Part shown: positions 13,577 through 20,396 of the stretch, piece after piece
How the letters are laid out: each line of letters opens with the position of its first letter
How positions within the stretch are numbered: position 1 is the first letter of the stretch
Program-made: the position numbers and the translations under genes
Source of the DNA: a virus
Direction: 5' to 3' (one strand)
Length of the DNA: 24,842 nt
IMG/VR virus record: IMGVR_UViG_3300030116_001162
Location: 1 to 24,842 of that record
The notes under the pieces: generated by a model
Told to the model about the DNA's origin: nothing
What the model saw: only the letters and a program-made list of their open reading frames with translations
Database searches by the model: none

Positions 13577-13759
13577 TTCGTTCTCCTTTCTGTTAAGTTC
13601 ATAGTCTGGTAGTCGATACGATTGCGGTAATGAAAACTTCCGTGGACAGGAAGGGTGAGGACCGACTTCATCGTATCTATTTCTCTGAAACCCCGTTGGG
13701 GCGGGGTAGGAACTCGCCTGACGCTACCAGTCGCCTGACTCAATATCCCCACCGATATT
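13577..13759 (-). promoter_or_regulatory. Intergenic region with direct repeats and a hairpin
   Basis: About 180 bases without a convincing gene. It holds two direct copies of tcgcctgac at 13714-13722 and 13731-13739 (17-base period). It also holds a hairpin CCCCG - CCCCAA - CGGGG (13691-13706), followed on the minus strand by TTTC, which may terminate the upstream transcript. A 32-codon frame (ATG at 13671, ATGA overlap with the gene at 13576) could be a leader peptide but has no SD. Unlike most gene boundaries in this block, the conserved 16-bp element is absent. Confidence 0.45.
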
Positions 13760-14005
13760 CTATTTATCAGCTGCATCTTCTAAGAGCCTATCCCAAAGTT
13801 CGTCAGAGATCTCTGGCATCTTTTTGTACAATACTTTGTGCATCTGACACTGTAAACATTTTACCGTGGCGTACTCTTCCACGGGGCCATCCGAGATCCA
13901 TGAACGACAATCGTCGTTATAACAAAGCTGAATCTCGTGCGGTAATAATTCGAAGGCAGCGTCGAGTAAATCGGTCTGCCTATCGTATTTCTCTCTCCAA
14001 TTCAT
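13760..14005 (-). CDS. Small Cys4 (zinc-binding-like) protein
   Basis: 81 residues with two Cys pairs, C28-x4-C33 and C50-x2-C53 (LCYNDDC and KCLQC), that could hold one zinc ion. Flanking helices are charged (NWREKYDRQTDLLDAAFELL; ISDELWDRLLEDAADK). No named family recognised. It has an AGAAAGGAGAATAT ribosome-binding site and is preceded by conserved element D with a hairpin. A small nucleic-acid- or protein-binding zinc ribbon is the simplest reading. Confidence 0.65.
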   Translation of the reverse strand: MNWREKYDRQTDLLDAAFELLPHEIQLCYNDDCRSWISDGPVEEYATVKCLQCQMHKVLYKKMPEISDELWDRLLEDAADK

Positions 14006-14024
14006 ATATTCTCCTTTCTATGGG

Positions 14025-14039
14025 GGCGCGGGTAGCGCC
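14025..14039 (-). promoter_or_regulatory. GC-rich leader hairpin in intergenic unit D
   Basis: Minus strand GGCGC - TACCC - GCGCC, 5-bp stem with the same TACCC loop as unit B, directly before the CCCATAGAAAGGAG ribosome-binding region. No T-run. Confidence 0.5.
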
Positions 14040-14067
14040 TACTACTAAAAGGTAGCGGCGACTACCC

Positions 14068-14083
14068 CGAAAGTAAAGCACTA
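14068..14083 (-). promoter_or_regulatory. Conserved intergenic element, copy D
   Basis: Minus strand TAGTGCTTTACTTTCG; its TAG is the stop codon of the 44-residue gene at 14081-14215. CCTTTTAGTAGTAGG follows at the place where other copies have TATTATAGG. Confidence 0.7.
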
Positions 14084-14215
14084 CGCTAGACGCTTCTCGG
14101 GATTCCTGAGATGCCATTCGACGTTGTACCAATAAACTTTCATCTTCTCATCTTTAGCACGTTCGGCACATTTACGAACTGCTTTTATCCGTCGTTGTGT
14201 TCTAGAATCAATCAT
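14081..14215 (-). CDS. 44-residue basic peptide
   Basis: A short gene encoding MIDSRTQRRIKAVRKCAERA and ending YNVEWHLRNPEKRLA. It has a good ribosome-binding site (GAGGTGAAAACA before ATG), follows the tail-anchored gene by 10 bases, and its TAG stop is part of conserved element D. It is a single basic amphipathic helix followed by a Trp-containing tail. Function unknown. Confidence 0.6.
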   Translation of the reverse strand: MIDSRTQRRIKAVRKCAERAKDEKMKVYWYNVEWHLRNPEKRLA

Positions 14216-14225
14216 TGTTTTCACC

Positions 14226-14894
14226 TCACAATAAATCTTTAATTATGGAAACTGTAAAAGCAGTCATTGCCATAACAAACGCTGCTCCGCAAATTATCGC
14301 CAGCCGCTCGATCTTATTCATCGAATCCGATTTAAAATCAGGTGTTCTATTCTCAATGAGCTGAGGATGTTTCCTTGCGGTCTCTTCGACGATTGTTTTA
14401 ATCGCTTCAGAGTTATGTGTCATTCGAGTGTTTGAACGAGGGGTGGGGGTAACTTTAGGTTTCGTATGAGACTTCTTTCGAGGAGGTCGTAACTGCGACC
14501 AAGGGTCTTCAAGGGTCTTCTCAATTTTAGCCATTCTTTTAAGCGAAACTTTTTCTTTCCCTTTCTCTACTTGAGATTTGGTATACGCGGCTCGTGACCA
14601 ACTCTGAGGAGCCTCTTTATCCGCATACTCTTCGTAACGTGCAATGCGATACCTATCTTTCGATAAAGTGCTATCTATCAGGAGATAAGGTGGGCCTGAT
14701 CTCGCCATGTATTTATGAAGTTCTTTAAGATTAGCAGGGGGATTACCTATGTACCCATATTGAGTCCAAAAGGCTTTTAACTCTCGGAGTACGTCAGCAG
14801 CATCAACAAAATCGATCCCGCCTAAGTTATCAACCGCTCTATATAAAGCGTGGGACACACTGCGAACTCTAGCTGGAAATGGTGCAAGTTCCAT
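14226..14894 (-). CDS. Putative tail-anchored membrane protein (222 residues)
   Basis: Not recognised by family. The N-terminal 80 residues look like a folded alpha/beta or winged-helix-like domain (VSHALYRAVDNLGGIDFVDA; ADVLRELKAFWTQYGYIG). A long Lys/Arg/Pro-rich linker follows (RPPRKKSHTKPKVTPTPRSN). One hydrophobic segment lies at the extreme C-terminus (LAIICGAAFVMAMTAFTVSI, about 198-217) and ends KDLL. This arrangement predicts a cytoplasmic domain anchored to the inner membrane by its tail. It sits among early-type genes, not lysis genes, so a membrane-tethered host-takeover or superinfection factor is as likely as a holin/spanin role. It has an AGGAGAAAGAT ribosome-binding site. Confidence 0.65.
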   Translation of the reverse strand: MELAPFPARVRSVSHALYRAVDNLGGIDFVDAADVLRELKAFWTQYGYIGNPPANLKELHKYMARSGPPYLLIDSTLSKDRYRIARYEEYADKEAPQSWSRAAYTKSQVEKGKEKVSLKRMAKIEKTLEDPWSQLRPPRKKSHTKPKVTPTPRSNTRMTHNSEAIKTIVEETARKHPQLIENRTPDFKSDSMNKIERLAIICGAAFVMAMTAFTVSIIKDLL

Positions 14895-14914
14895 ATCTTT
14901 CTCCTATGGAATAT

Positions 14915-14930
14915 GGGGGCCGTAGCCCCC
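14915..14930 (-). terminator. GC-rich hairpin between the KA-rich protein gene and the tail-anchored gene
   Basis: Minus strand GGGGGC - TACG - GCCCCC, perfect 6-bp stem, 7 bases past the stop at 14937 and just before the next ribosome-binding site. No T-run, so termination would be weak. Confidence 0.5.
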
Positions 14931-14936
14931 GATCTA

Positions 14937-15329
14937 TCAAAGTGAAACAATAAACCCTTCTTCGATCAGGGGTTTTTTGTAACACGCGATAATGCGCTTC
15001 TTTTGTTTTTCTGGGTTTTTAGTATTAGGCATACTGATATGCCCTTCTTCAACACCTAGATCAACAACTTCCTGCATAGTGAAGTTTTTAGGATCAAACT
15101 CTTTACTCTCGATATCTTGCATCGAGATAACCAAGGCTTGAAACTGCGGGGTTTTAACTTTCGTTTCTGAAAGTTGTTTACCTGTGTACGCAAACTTCTG
15201 TGCTACTCGACCACGTTTCGCGGTCTCAGGTGCTTTTACCGTAATTGTTGTTACGGTCGCCGCTGCTTTTTTGGCAGGGGCTGCTTTTTTCTTCGCAGCG
15301 GGTGCTGCTGCTTTTTTGGCTGTTGCCAT
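14937..15329 (-). CDS. Lys/Ala-rich-tailed DNA-binding-like protein (histone H1-like tail)
   Basis: 130 residues. Residues 2-31 are almost only Ala, Lys and Pro (ATAKKAAAPAAKKKAAPAKK), like the tails of histone H1 and H1-like bacterial proteins. About 100 residues follow that look like a compact helical domain (FQALVISMQDIESKEFDP; FTMQEVVDLGVEEGHISM), ending in RIIACYKKPLIEEGFIVSL, which may be a small winged-helix or SAP-like fold. Such tails bind DNA without sequence specificity. It has an AGAAAGGAGAATGAC ribosome-binding site and is preceded by conserved element E. DNA compaction or host chromatin binding is inferred. Confidence 0.68.
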   Translation of the reverse strand: MATAKKAAAPAAKKKAAPAKKAAATVTTITVKAPETAKRGRVAQKFAYTGKQLSETKVKTPQFQALVISMQDIESKEFDPKNFTMQEVVDLGVEEGHISMPNTKNPEKQKKRIIACYKKPLIEEGFIVSL

Positions 15330-15407
15330 GTCATTCTCCTTTCTATGATGACGTTATACTTTCTAGCTGGTTTATACCAACGTTTACTACTTTACTAAAG
15401 ACGAAGG

Positions 15408-15423
15408 CGAAAGTAAAGCACTA
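15408..15423 (-). promoter_or_regulatory. Conserved intergenic element, copy E
   Basis: Minus strand TAGTGCTTTACTTTCG, one base after the stop TAG at 15425-15427. Downstream lies GTAAAGTAGTAA, a stretch shared with copy G and complementary to CTTTAC, then a TATAAA (-10-like) at about 15373-15378. No GC hairpin in this copy. Confidence 0.7.
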
Positions 15424-15424
15424 A

Positions 15425-15622
15425 CTAACGATCCTGGTTGACGTAAGCAGACGTTGGTTCTCCTGTATCAAACATCTCTGTTTGATTATTTTCTTCGCTT
15501 AAAACAGTTTCAAGCAATCGGCTGCATCTCTCAGCTATGCGTAAACTATCAGCTTTAATAATTGTCAGTTCAGCTTGTAACTGAATTAAATCTTCAGGCA
15601 ACTTAAGTGTTGGCACTGTCAT
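15425..15622 (-). CDS. Small helical hypothetical protein (65 residues)
   Basis: I chose the ATG at 15622 because it overlaps the upstream stop as TAATG and has GGAGG 8-10 bases upstream; the longer frame starting at 15703 would run deep into the previous gene. The product (MTVPTLKLPEDLIQLQAELT) is a Leu/Ile heptad helix of about 45 residues followed by a polar tail, probably a coiled-coil oligomer. No family recognised. Confidence 0.6.
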   Translation of the reverse strand: MTVPTLKLPEDLIQLQAELTIIKADSLRIAERCSRLLETVLSEENNQTEMFDTGEPTSAYVNQDR

Positions 15623-15912
15623 TACTCGACCCTCCATACTCGGACACCGCTTATTTCTTTTCCTTTCACCTCTTCTAATTTTACGCGCAACGTAAACTTC
15701 CAAGGTGGCTCTTGTTTTCTCGCAAACGTCCGAGTCGATTGGTCGAGTCGATTCTTTAATCGTTTCGCTGTATCGTCCTCTCGGTCTGTTTGGAAGAAAA
15801 ACGAAGCGCCTACTTGAAACTTATCCCAAGGGTAACTGGTAGAGCTTCGAGTATCGGTTGGTAACGGGACATCCATGTCAGGCTTAAAGTCAGCCCATGG
15901 GTCATTCGACAT
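15622..15912 (-). CDS. Small conserved phage protein ('PWDKFQVGASFF ... GVRVWRVE' type)
   Basis: 96 residues. The pattern YPWDKFQVGASFFF, followed by basic residues (RLKNRLDQSTRTFARKQ), a strand KFTLRVKLEEV and the final GVRVWRVE, matches a common small phage/plasmid family in which 'hPFd-L-vGeSFFvp ... r-GvRVWR-e' is conserved. Its function is not known to me; the fold is probably a small DNA-binding alpha/beta domain. Overlaps the upstream gene by 11 bases and the downstream gene by TAATG. Confidence 0.68.
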   Translation of the reverse strand: MSNDPWADFKPDMDVPLPTDTRSSTSYPWDKFQVGASFFFQTDREDDTAKRLKNRLDQSTRTFARKQEPPWKFTLRVKLEEVKGKEISGVRVWRVE

Positions 15913-16177
15913 TACTTTCTCCTTCTTCTATTGAGTTAGTCCAATCAGATAAATATCCGAATGTCTTAACGGCTTCAGATAAAGGGCAGTCTTGCTGCGC
16001 CATCTTTAAAGCAAGCTGCCGCGAGATTACTCTCGCGGATGCTTGTGTTTCTTCGAATTGTTCTAGGGGTCTGTTGAGAACCTCAGGATTTGATAGTTCG
16101 TGTAGTAAACACCACGTTTCGCTAATCAAGTCTTGGTCGATCACGACAGAATTACCTAGCTTCAAAACTTCTCCCAC
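15902..16177 (-). CDS. Hypothetical protein (91 residues), GTG start
   Basis: Starts with GTG at 16177, which overlaps the TAG stop of the DUF932 gene as TAGTG, with GGAGG 8 bases upstream. The sequence is helical and acidic (LEQFEETQASARVISRQLAL; KTFGYLSDWTNSIEEGESN). No family recognised. It is part of the same translational chain as DUF932 and the next two small genes. Confidence 0.65.
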   Translation of the reverse strand: MGEVLKLGNSVVIDQDLISETWCLLHELSNPEVLNRPLEQFEETQASARVISRQLALKMAQQDCPLSEAVKTFGYLSDWTNSIEEGESNVE

Positions 16178-17226
16178 TACGCTGCCTCCGCATATTCAAT
16201 AGCAAGGTTAAGTGCTCTTGATTTACGCTTGGAGCTTTCGCCGAACATCGTGCTGTACGCTCGGTTCTCGCCGCTACGTTGGTGGTCTTCGACAAAGGTT
16301 ACTGCGTTAAGTGCACCCCACCATGTACCTTTAGAAGATTTCAGGGTTGCTCCTGGAGATTCTTCTAAGGCGCGTACCGTTAGTTCAGAGTATTTCGTAA
16401 ACTGATCGCGTAACGGGGTTATCTCGCCAACCTTCTTACCTTCTTGTAACAACCGAGCTTGTTCAAGCTGTTGTTGATATAAGTCAGGTTGGTTAAGGCG
16501 AGTAATAAACTCAAGCACGTCGCTATGCTTGGCTTTCTTAGACGCAAGTAAGTGCGCGGCATCTTGGAAGTTTTGGTGGGACTCTTTCATAAGCCCTAAC
16601 GCCTCGGCTGCTTTTTTAGCGATATCGTCCGTAAACTCTGTATTGTGTGTCATACGGAACTCACCGCGAGATGCTTGGCCTAACGCGAACTGTAAAGTGT
16701 TATTACATACGACGCGTATTTCGGTCTCGCGTATGATCATAGCGTGTCCGGCTTCGTGAGGTTGACGAAACAAAAAGTAATCGTTAATCTCGTCACCACC
16801 AGGAAGTTCAAACGTTTCGTTTAGTTTGGCTAACGCCCACACATCTTTACCACCACGTAAGCTACCAGCGGTCTCCATACTCACGTTAGCTTCTTTAACA
16901 AACTTCGCAAAGAAGTCGAAGATACGTTCGTTTTGTATTGGCTTATAGCCTGAACCGCATGAGGAAAGGATCGCGTTATCGGTGTCGCGTACTATCGTAA
17001 ACCGACTAGGGTCTTCTAATAGTTCGAGCGCGATATTACCGTCAGCGTCTTTCTCGTATTGGTCAATAGGCTTGGCGGAAGTCCAAGTTGGTCGCTTACT
17101 AACAGACCAGTCAAGTCCTGCCGCAACCATCATCTCGTGAGGCGTAAGGTCGTTAGATACCTCAACGCCTTCTCCGTGCCAAGGGACTTGGCCTGTCCAA
17201 GCCATACTTTCTACTGCTGCTACCAT
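16177..17226 (-). CDS. DUF932 / phage-plasmid-like protein
   Basis: 349 residues from the ATG at 17226, chosen over upstream starts because AAGGAG lies 7 bases before it. The N-terminal WTGQVPWHGEGVEV and MMVAAGLDWSVSKRP match the DUF932 hallmark ('W-G--PWHGLG--V ... AGLdW-V'). Further typical segments are CGSGYKPIQNERIFDFFAKF, GSLRGGKDVWALAKL, NDYFLFRQPHEAGHAMI, VVCNNTLQFAL and GTWWGALNAVTFVEDHQRS. The family is widespread in phages and plasmids. Its function is unknown, although it is often placed near replication genes, as here (nuclease and DNA polymerase follow upstream). It is preceded by conserved element F. Confidence 0.88.
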   Translation of the reverse strand: MVAAVESMAWTGQVPWHGEGVEVSNDLTPHEMMVAAGLDWSVSKRPTWTSAKPIDQYEKDADGNIALELLEDPSRFTIVRDTDNAILSSCGSGYKPIQNERIFDFFAKFVKEANVSMETAGSLRGGKDVWALAKLNETFELPGGDEINDYFLFRQPHEAGHAMIIRETEIRVVCNNTLQFALGQASRGEFRMTHNTEFTDDIAKKAAEALGLMKESHQNFQDAAHLLASKKAKHSDVLEFITRLNQPDLYQQQLEQARLLQEGKKVGEITPLRDQFTKYSELTVRALEESPGATLKSSKGTWWGALNAVTFVEDHQRSGENRAYSTMFGESSKRKSRALNLAIEYAEAA

Positions 17227-17314
17227 GGGTAGTCTCCTTATGTAAGTTCTACTTTCTAAGTTTTGTCGTAACGCTGTCACGGCGCTACTTTTAATACGTT
17301 AACCGCGAGGGTTA

Positions 17315-17330
17315 CGAAAGTAAAGCACTA
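17315..17330 (-). promoter_or_regulatory. Conserved intergenic element, copy F
   Basis: Minus strand TAGTGCTTTACTTTCG; its TAG is the stop of the nuclease gene. TATTAA follows 22 bases after TTTACT. It sits in the roughly 100-base gap before the DUF932 gene. Confidence 0.7.
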
Positions 17331-17738
17331 ATCAGAGTAAAGTTCGATAGCTTCGAAGAGTTCCTCCCATTTGTAAGGAATCTCCAGAGTAACTAAAGAA
17401 TCTGTTTTCCAATTTAAATCTCCTAATTCTTTCAAACTTAATCCTTGAGATGGAGAAAATAATTTAATCTGTTTCTTCTTGGTGTTTATCTTTCGCATCA
17501 GAATAAAAGCATTGCCTCCGCTCCGATATCTGTTGTAAATCCAAGCTATCTGAAACGGGGTCAGAGTAGATTTTAATCCTTCGATCGATTTGAGCTCGAT
17601 CCAGATCTCTTTGCCTTTATGACAATAGTTGACATCAGGCACCCCTTTCCCCGTACCTCCTGTCTCGATCCGTTGAAAGTGAGCTTCTTCTGGTAGATGC
17701 TCTTTCAATAATGCCCAGAGGGATGCTTCTTTTGCCAT
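17328..17738 (-). CDS. VRR-NUC-type PD-(D/E)XK nuclease
   Basis: 136 residues with the nuclease core GKGVPDVNYCHKGKEIWIEL followed by K50: catalytic D35, E48 and K50 fit the PD-(D/E)XK pattern, and LTPFQIAW (Q63) is the usual motif after it. The N-terminal SLWALLKEHL and E25 helix and the length fit the stand-alone VRR-NUC family found in many phages, which act on branched DNA or in recombination/repair. It lies in the replication block between polA with its small neighbours and DUF932. The SD is weak (GAGATCGAC). Confident on fold, less on exact substrate. Confidence 0.82.
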   Translation of the reverse strand: MAKEASLWALLKEHLPEEAHFQRIETGGTGKGVPDVNYCHKGKEIWIELKSIEGLKSTLTPFQIAWIYNRYRSGGNAFILMRKINTKKKQIKLFSPSQGLSLKELGDLNWKTDSLVTLEIPYKWEELFEAIELYSD

Positions 17739-17745
17739 GTCGATC

Positions 17746-18024
17746 TCAATGTTTGATCTGTTCTTCTTCAGTAAAATGATCTAAGAGCATGAAAACAATC
17801 TGTTTCAACTCGCTCAAAAACTGATCAGCTTCTTTTGTTTCTGGGCCACACATATGAAAAACATTTACTACTCCGACTAAAGTCATTGCTTGATAGATTT
17901 CGAACATATCTATGTCTGATTTATGTGCCTCGGTCAGCCACTCATGAATCATTTCAAATATCTGGTTGACTTCTTCATCGTCGGTCTGAAGAGCAACGTG
18001 GTTCCAATCACCTGGAAAAATCAA
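17746..18024 (-). CDS. Hypothetical helical protein (92 residues)
   Basis: Not recognised. Almost wholly helical and acidic (EVNQIFEMIHEWLTEAHK; FLSELKQIVFMLLDHFTEEE), probably a small helical bundle. Its ATG overlaps the stop of the HTH gene upstream (ATGA), so it is translated together with it. It could be a partner of that regulator, by position only. Confidence 0.6.
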   Translation of the reverse strand: MIFPGDWNHVALQTDDEEVNQIFEMIHEWLTEAHKSDIDMFEIYQAMTLVGVVNVFHMCGPETKEADQFLSELKQIVFMLLDHFTEEEQIKH

Positions 18025-18230
18025 GAGGCGACCTTGTTACGATGTTTGTAGTAATAATCCCCGTTACCTTCTTTCATTCTGTCTACGATCTGCCATGCTC
18101 TTTGTTTAGTTACACCAAACTGCTCTCCGATCTCTCGGAGTGTCTTTCCCTCTTTCCATAGTTCGTAAACAAGCCGATAGTATTCTTGGTTACTGATAAT
18201 CTTTTCTTGACTGAGGCTTCGTATTCTCAT
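18021..18230 (-). CDS. Mini HTH protein resembling sigma factor region 4
   Basis: 69 residues with a clear helix-turn-helix: KEGKTLREIGEQFGVTKQRA followed by WQIVDRM. The order 'TLREIGEQFGVT--R--QI' is the same as in sigma-70 region 4.2, which recognises the -35 promoter element. The preceding helix (NQEYYRLVYELWKEG) could be the region 4.1-like part. It lacks regions 2 and 3, so it is not a complete sigma factor; it may be an adaptor, anti-sigma-like factor or simple repressor. The start overlaps the polA stop (ATGA). A generic HTH regulator is the alternative. Confidence 0.72.
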   Translation of the reverse strand: MRIRSLSQEKIISNQEYYRLVYELWKEGKTLREIGEQFGVTKQRAWQIVDRMKEGNGDYYYKHRNKVAS

Positions 18231-20089
18231 ACTGCTTCTCCCCAGTTATCTCCTGATTCGTAATCTACTACCAACGGCACTCTCATATCGACACAGTTGA
18301 CCATTTTATCTATTACCATCTCCGATTGTTCTTTATTAAATATCGAGAAGTCGAGTTCATCGTGGATCTGTATATGTGGCACCATGCCTTCTTTCCACAG
18401 TTCCCGCATCGCTAACTTCGTCATATCTGCAGCTGATCCTTGGATTAGTTTGTTCAGAGCTTTATAGGTAAAGGATCGCTTCAAATTATCCCCGTACTGA
18501 TCTTTAGCTTCTTGTTCAGGTAACGGTGTTTTCTTTTCGTCAGCTAAATATCCGACTGGCTCCCATAAATCGAAATGACATTTCCGACCTCCGAGAGTTG
18601 TTATATATCCTCGCTCTTGAGCAGTCCGAGTACATCTATCTTGCATCGCTCGAACGAAAGGAACTCTTGCGTGGTAGACTTCTAACAGTCTAGCAGCTTC
18701 GTCTTGCTCTAGTCCTAACTCTCTAATCAACTTTTCTCTACCCATCCCGTAAGTCAGGCCGAGGTTAATATCTTTGGCTTGTTTCCGAGGTATCCCTGCC
18801 ATATCTGCTACGATCTGGTGGAAGTCAGCACCTTCGTTAGAGTATGCGTTGACTGCGTCAGCTGCTCCTGGAAGTCCGAGCAGTGACGAATAATGAACCG
18901 TAATCCTAGGTTCTTGTTGTGAGTAATCGAAGATCCCCCACGTTGCTCCTTCCTCTGGAATAAATAACGACCTGATCATCTTGCCGATCTGTGGGTCTCG
19001 AGCAGGGATCTGTTGTAAGTTTGGGTTGGAATAACTAAATCGACCAGTCACTGTCCCTCCACCGTCGTTCTTCAACGGGTGGGCTTCAGCGTGTATTCGA
19101 CCGTTATGTGAATACTCTAAGATCGCTCCTTCGATAAATGTCGTCCGAGCTTTATTAATCTTCCGAGCTTCAACGATCATCTTCGGTAGTTCGTGTTCGT
19201 GAGCTTCGAGCCACGGCCCTTGGAAACTAGGTGCGCCTTTCGCTGTATGCGGATACCAGATTCCGTTAGCGTCGAAGGCTTTTTGTATCGACGCGCTTGC
19301 CCAGATATCTATCGACGTTCCGAACTTACGTTTGATTTCTACGAGCAACTGTTGTTCTTTCTTCGACATTTGCTCCGAGGTTTGTTCTGCTTTATCTGTG
19401 TCGATCCGAACACCTCGCCATCGCATCTCGATCAGTAAAGGTATTAAGTCACATTCGAGATCGAAGATCTTTTGTAATCCTTCGATCTCGATCCTTTTCT
19501 TAAATATGTTCCACAACTTAAGAGTCATTACTGCATCTTGTTCAGCGTATGGCCCGACGTATTTAGCAGGGAGCGACCACATACCGCTCTTTGCGTTTAC
19601 GCCCCATGCTTTAGCAGCCATCTCAAGTAACGTTTCATCTTTAGTTTCTCCTAAAAAATCCATACCGAGATTATTTAGAGAGTATGACCAACGATTTTCG
19701 TCGAACAAAGGAGCTGCGAACATTGTATCGCGGAGAGGACAAGTTAGATTTACGCCCTCACGTTTTAGCCACCCTACATCATAAAGTGAATTATGGAAAA
19801 CCATCGTACCTTTATGATTCTCAAACGTTCTTTTGAGCCAACGTAAGACAACTTCTTCCTCTAAATTACCACCGTTCTCATGCCTGATCGGTAAATACCC
19901 TGACCAATCATCCGAGGCGATAGCTACACCTACAACGTGTCCATCACCTGTTGCCCATCCAGGCCCACGGTTAGTTAAGTTTGGATCGTAAGTTTCTAAA
20001 TCAACAGCTAACGTTTCGTTAGGATCGAAACGTGGCAGTATATCAGGAGCGACCCAATCGCTTTCAGGCTGAATCAGTGGTATCTGCAT
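18227..20089 (-). CDS. polA: DNA polymerase I-type (family A) replicative polymerase with 3'-5' exonuclease
   Basis: 620 residues. The 3'-5' exonuclease domain has Exo I VDLET (D30/E32), Exo II FHNSLYD (98-104) and Exo III Y181-x3-D185. The polymerase domain has TGRFSYSNPNLQQIPARD (348-365), motif A DYSQQEPR (D388), motif B/O-helix RKQAKDINLGLTYG (435-448) and motif C HDE (576-578). No 5'-3' exonuclease domain is present, as is usual for phage PolA. The residue equivalent to E. coli Phe762 is Leu443. No strong SD precedes the ATG at 20089, which lies within the end of the NMAD1-like gene (26-base overlap). It is the likely genome replicase. Confidence 0.96.
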   Translation of the reverse strand: MQIPLIQPESDWVAPDILPRFDPNETLAVDLETYDPNLTNRGPGWATGDGHVVGVAIASDDWSGYLPIRHENGGNLEEEVVLRWLKRTFENHKGTMVFHNSLYDVGWLKREGVNLTCPLRDTMFAAPLFDENRWSYSLNNLGMDFLGETKDETLLEMAAKAWGVNAKSGMWSLPAKYVGPYAEQDAVMTLKLWNIFKKRIEIEGLQKIFDLECDLIPLLIEMRWRGVRIDTDKAEQTSEQMSKKEQQLLVEIKRKFGTSIDIWASASIQKAFDANGIWYPHTAKGAPSFQGPWLEAHEHELPKMIVEARKINKARTTFIEGAILEYSHNGRIHAEAHPLKNDGGGTVTGRFSYSNPNLQQIPARDPQIGKMIRSLFIPEEGATWGIFDYSQQEPRITVHYSSLLGLPGAADAVNAYSNEGADFHQIVADMAGIPRKQAKDINLGLTYGMGREKLIRELGLEQDEAARLLEVYHARVPFVRAMQDRCTRTAQERGYITTLGGRKCHFDLWEPVGYLADEKKTPLPEQEAKDQYGDNLKRSFTYKALNKLIQGSAADMTKLAMRELWKEGMVPHIQIHDELDFSIFNKEQSEMVIDKMVNCVDMRVPLVVDYESGDNWGEAV

Positions 20090-20396
20090 CTGGGTTAATA
20101 TCCTGTATGCCGTATCGAATGTGATGTTCTACTAAAAACAAATATCGTCTAAGGTCTCCGATATCGTCGAGTAAGCCATCTTCTCCATTGAACTTAGCTC
20201 CTGCTTCGAACACGTCGTAATTACAAGACTCAGCCTGTTGTTCGATACGGTCGAACTTACGAGCGAGCATCATGAAGGCTCCTGTACCACCCCTACGTTT
20301 CCAAGAGTCTCCGTAAGATTTTTCTGATTCGATCAGGCTTACGATATCTTGTTGGGCGATATCCTTCATCTCTGTCCACTTAGCATCAAGACCCAT
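20064..20396 (-). CDS. DUF1599 / nucleotide-modification-associated domain 1 (NMAD1)-like protein
   Basis: 110 residues from the ATG at 20396, chosen because GGAG lies 8 bases upstream; the longer frame to 20498 runs inside the TS-like gene. The core SYGDSWKRRGGTGAFMMLAR and KFDRIE, then GLLDDIGDLRRYLFLVE, matches the DUF1599/NMAD1 pattern ('YGdSWrk-Gg-G-F--L--K--Rie ... D---DLagY'). I recall this family as associated with nucleotide or DNA base modification enzymes. It overlaps the TS-like gene by 11 bases, the partner expected for such a role. Catalytic activity is not established. Exact family name should be treated as recollection. Confidence 0.75.
   Translation of the reverse strand: MGLDAKWTEMKDIAQQDIVSLIESEKSYGDSWKRRGGTGAFMMLARKFDRIEQQAESCNYDVFEAGAKFNGEDGLLDDIGDLRRYLFLVEHHIRYGIQDINPDADTTDSA

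Noticed and set aside
13672-13776. 67-residue frame starting at 13776 on the minus strand
   Set aside because: Its 5' part overlaps the end of the Cys4 protein gene and crosses a terminator-like hairpin and direct repeats; no SD.
17288-17300. T7-type promoter, suggested by TTAATACG near 17291 and ACTATAGG at 10697
   Set aside because: Neither site has the full 20-base T7 consensus and the two do not match each other; no single-subunit RNA polymerase gene is in the window.
10714-17330. T4 MotA-box (TGCTTTA) middle promoters, suggested by the conserved intergenic element
   Set aside because: The core TGCTTTA matches the MotA box, but no -10 box occurs 11-13 bases after it in any copy, and no MotA/AsiA gene is visible.
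19193-19784. Plus-strand frames of 81 and 150 residues opposite polA
   Set aside because: They are antisense shadows of a gene with all polymerase motifs intact; low-complexity Ser/Cys/Phe-rich products with no SD.
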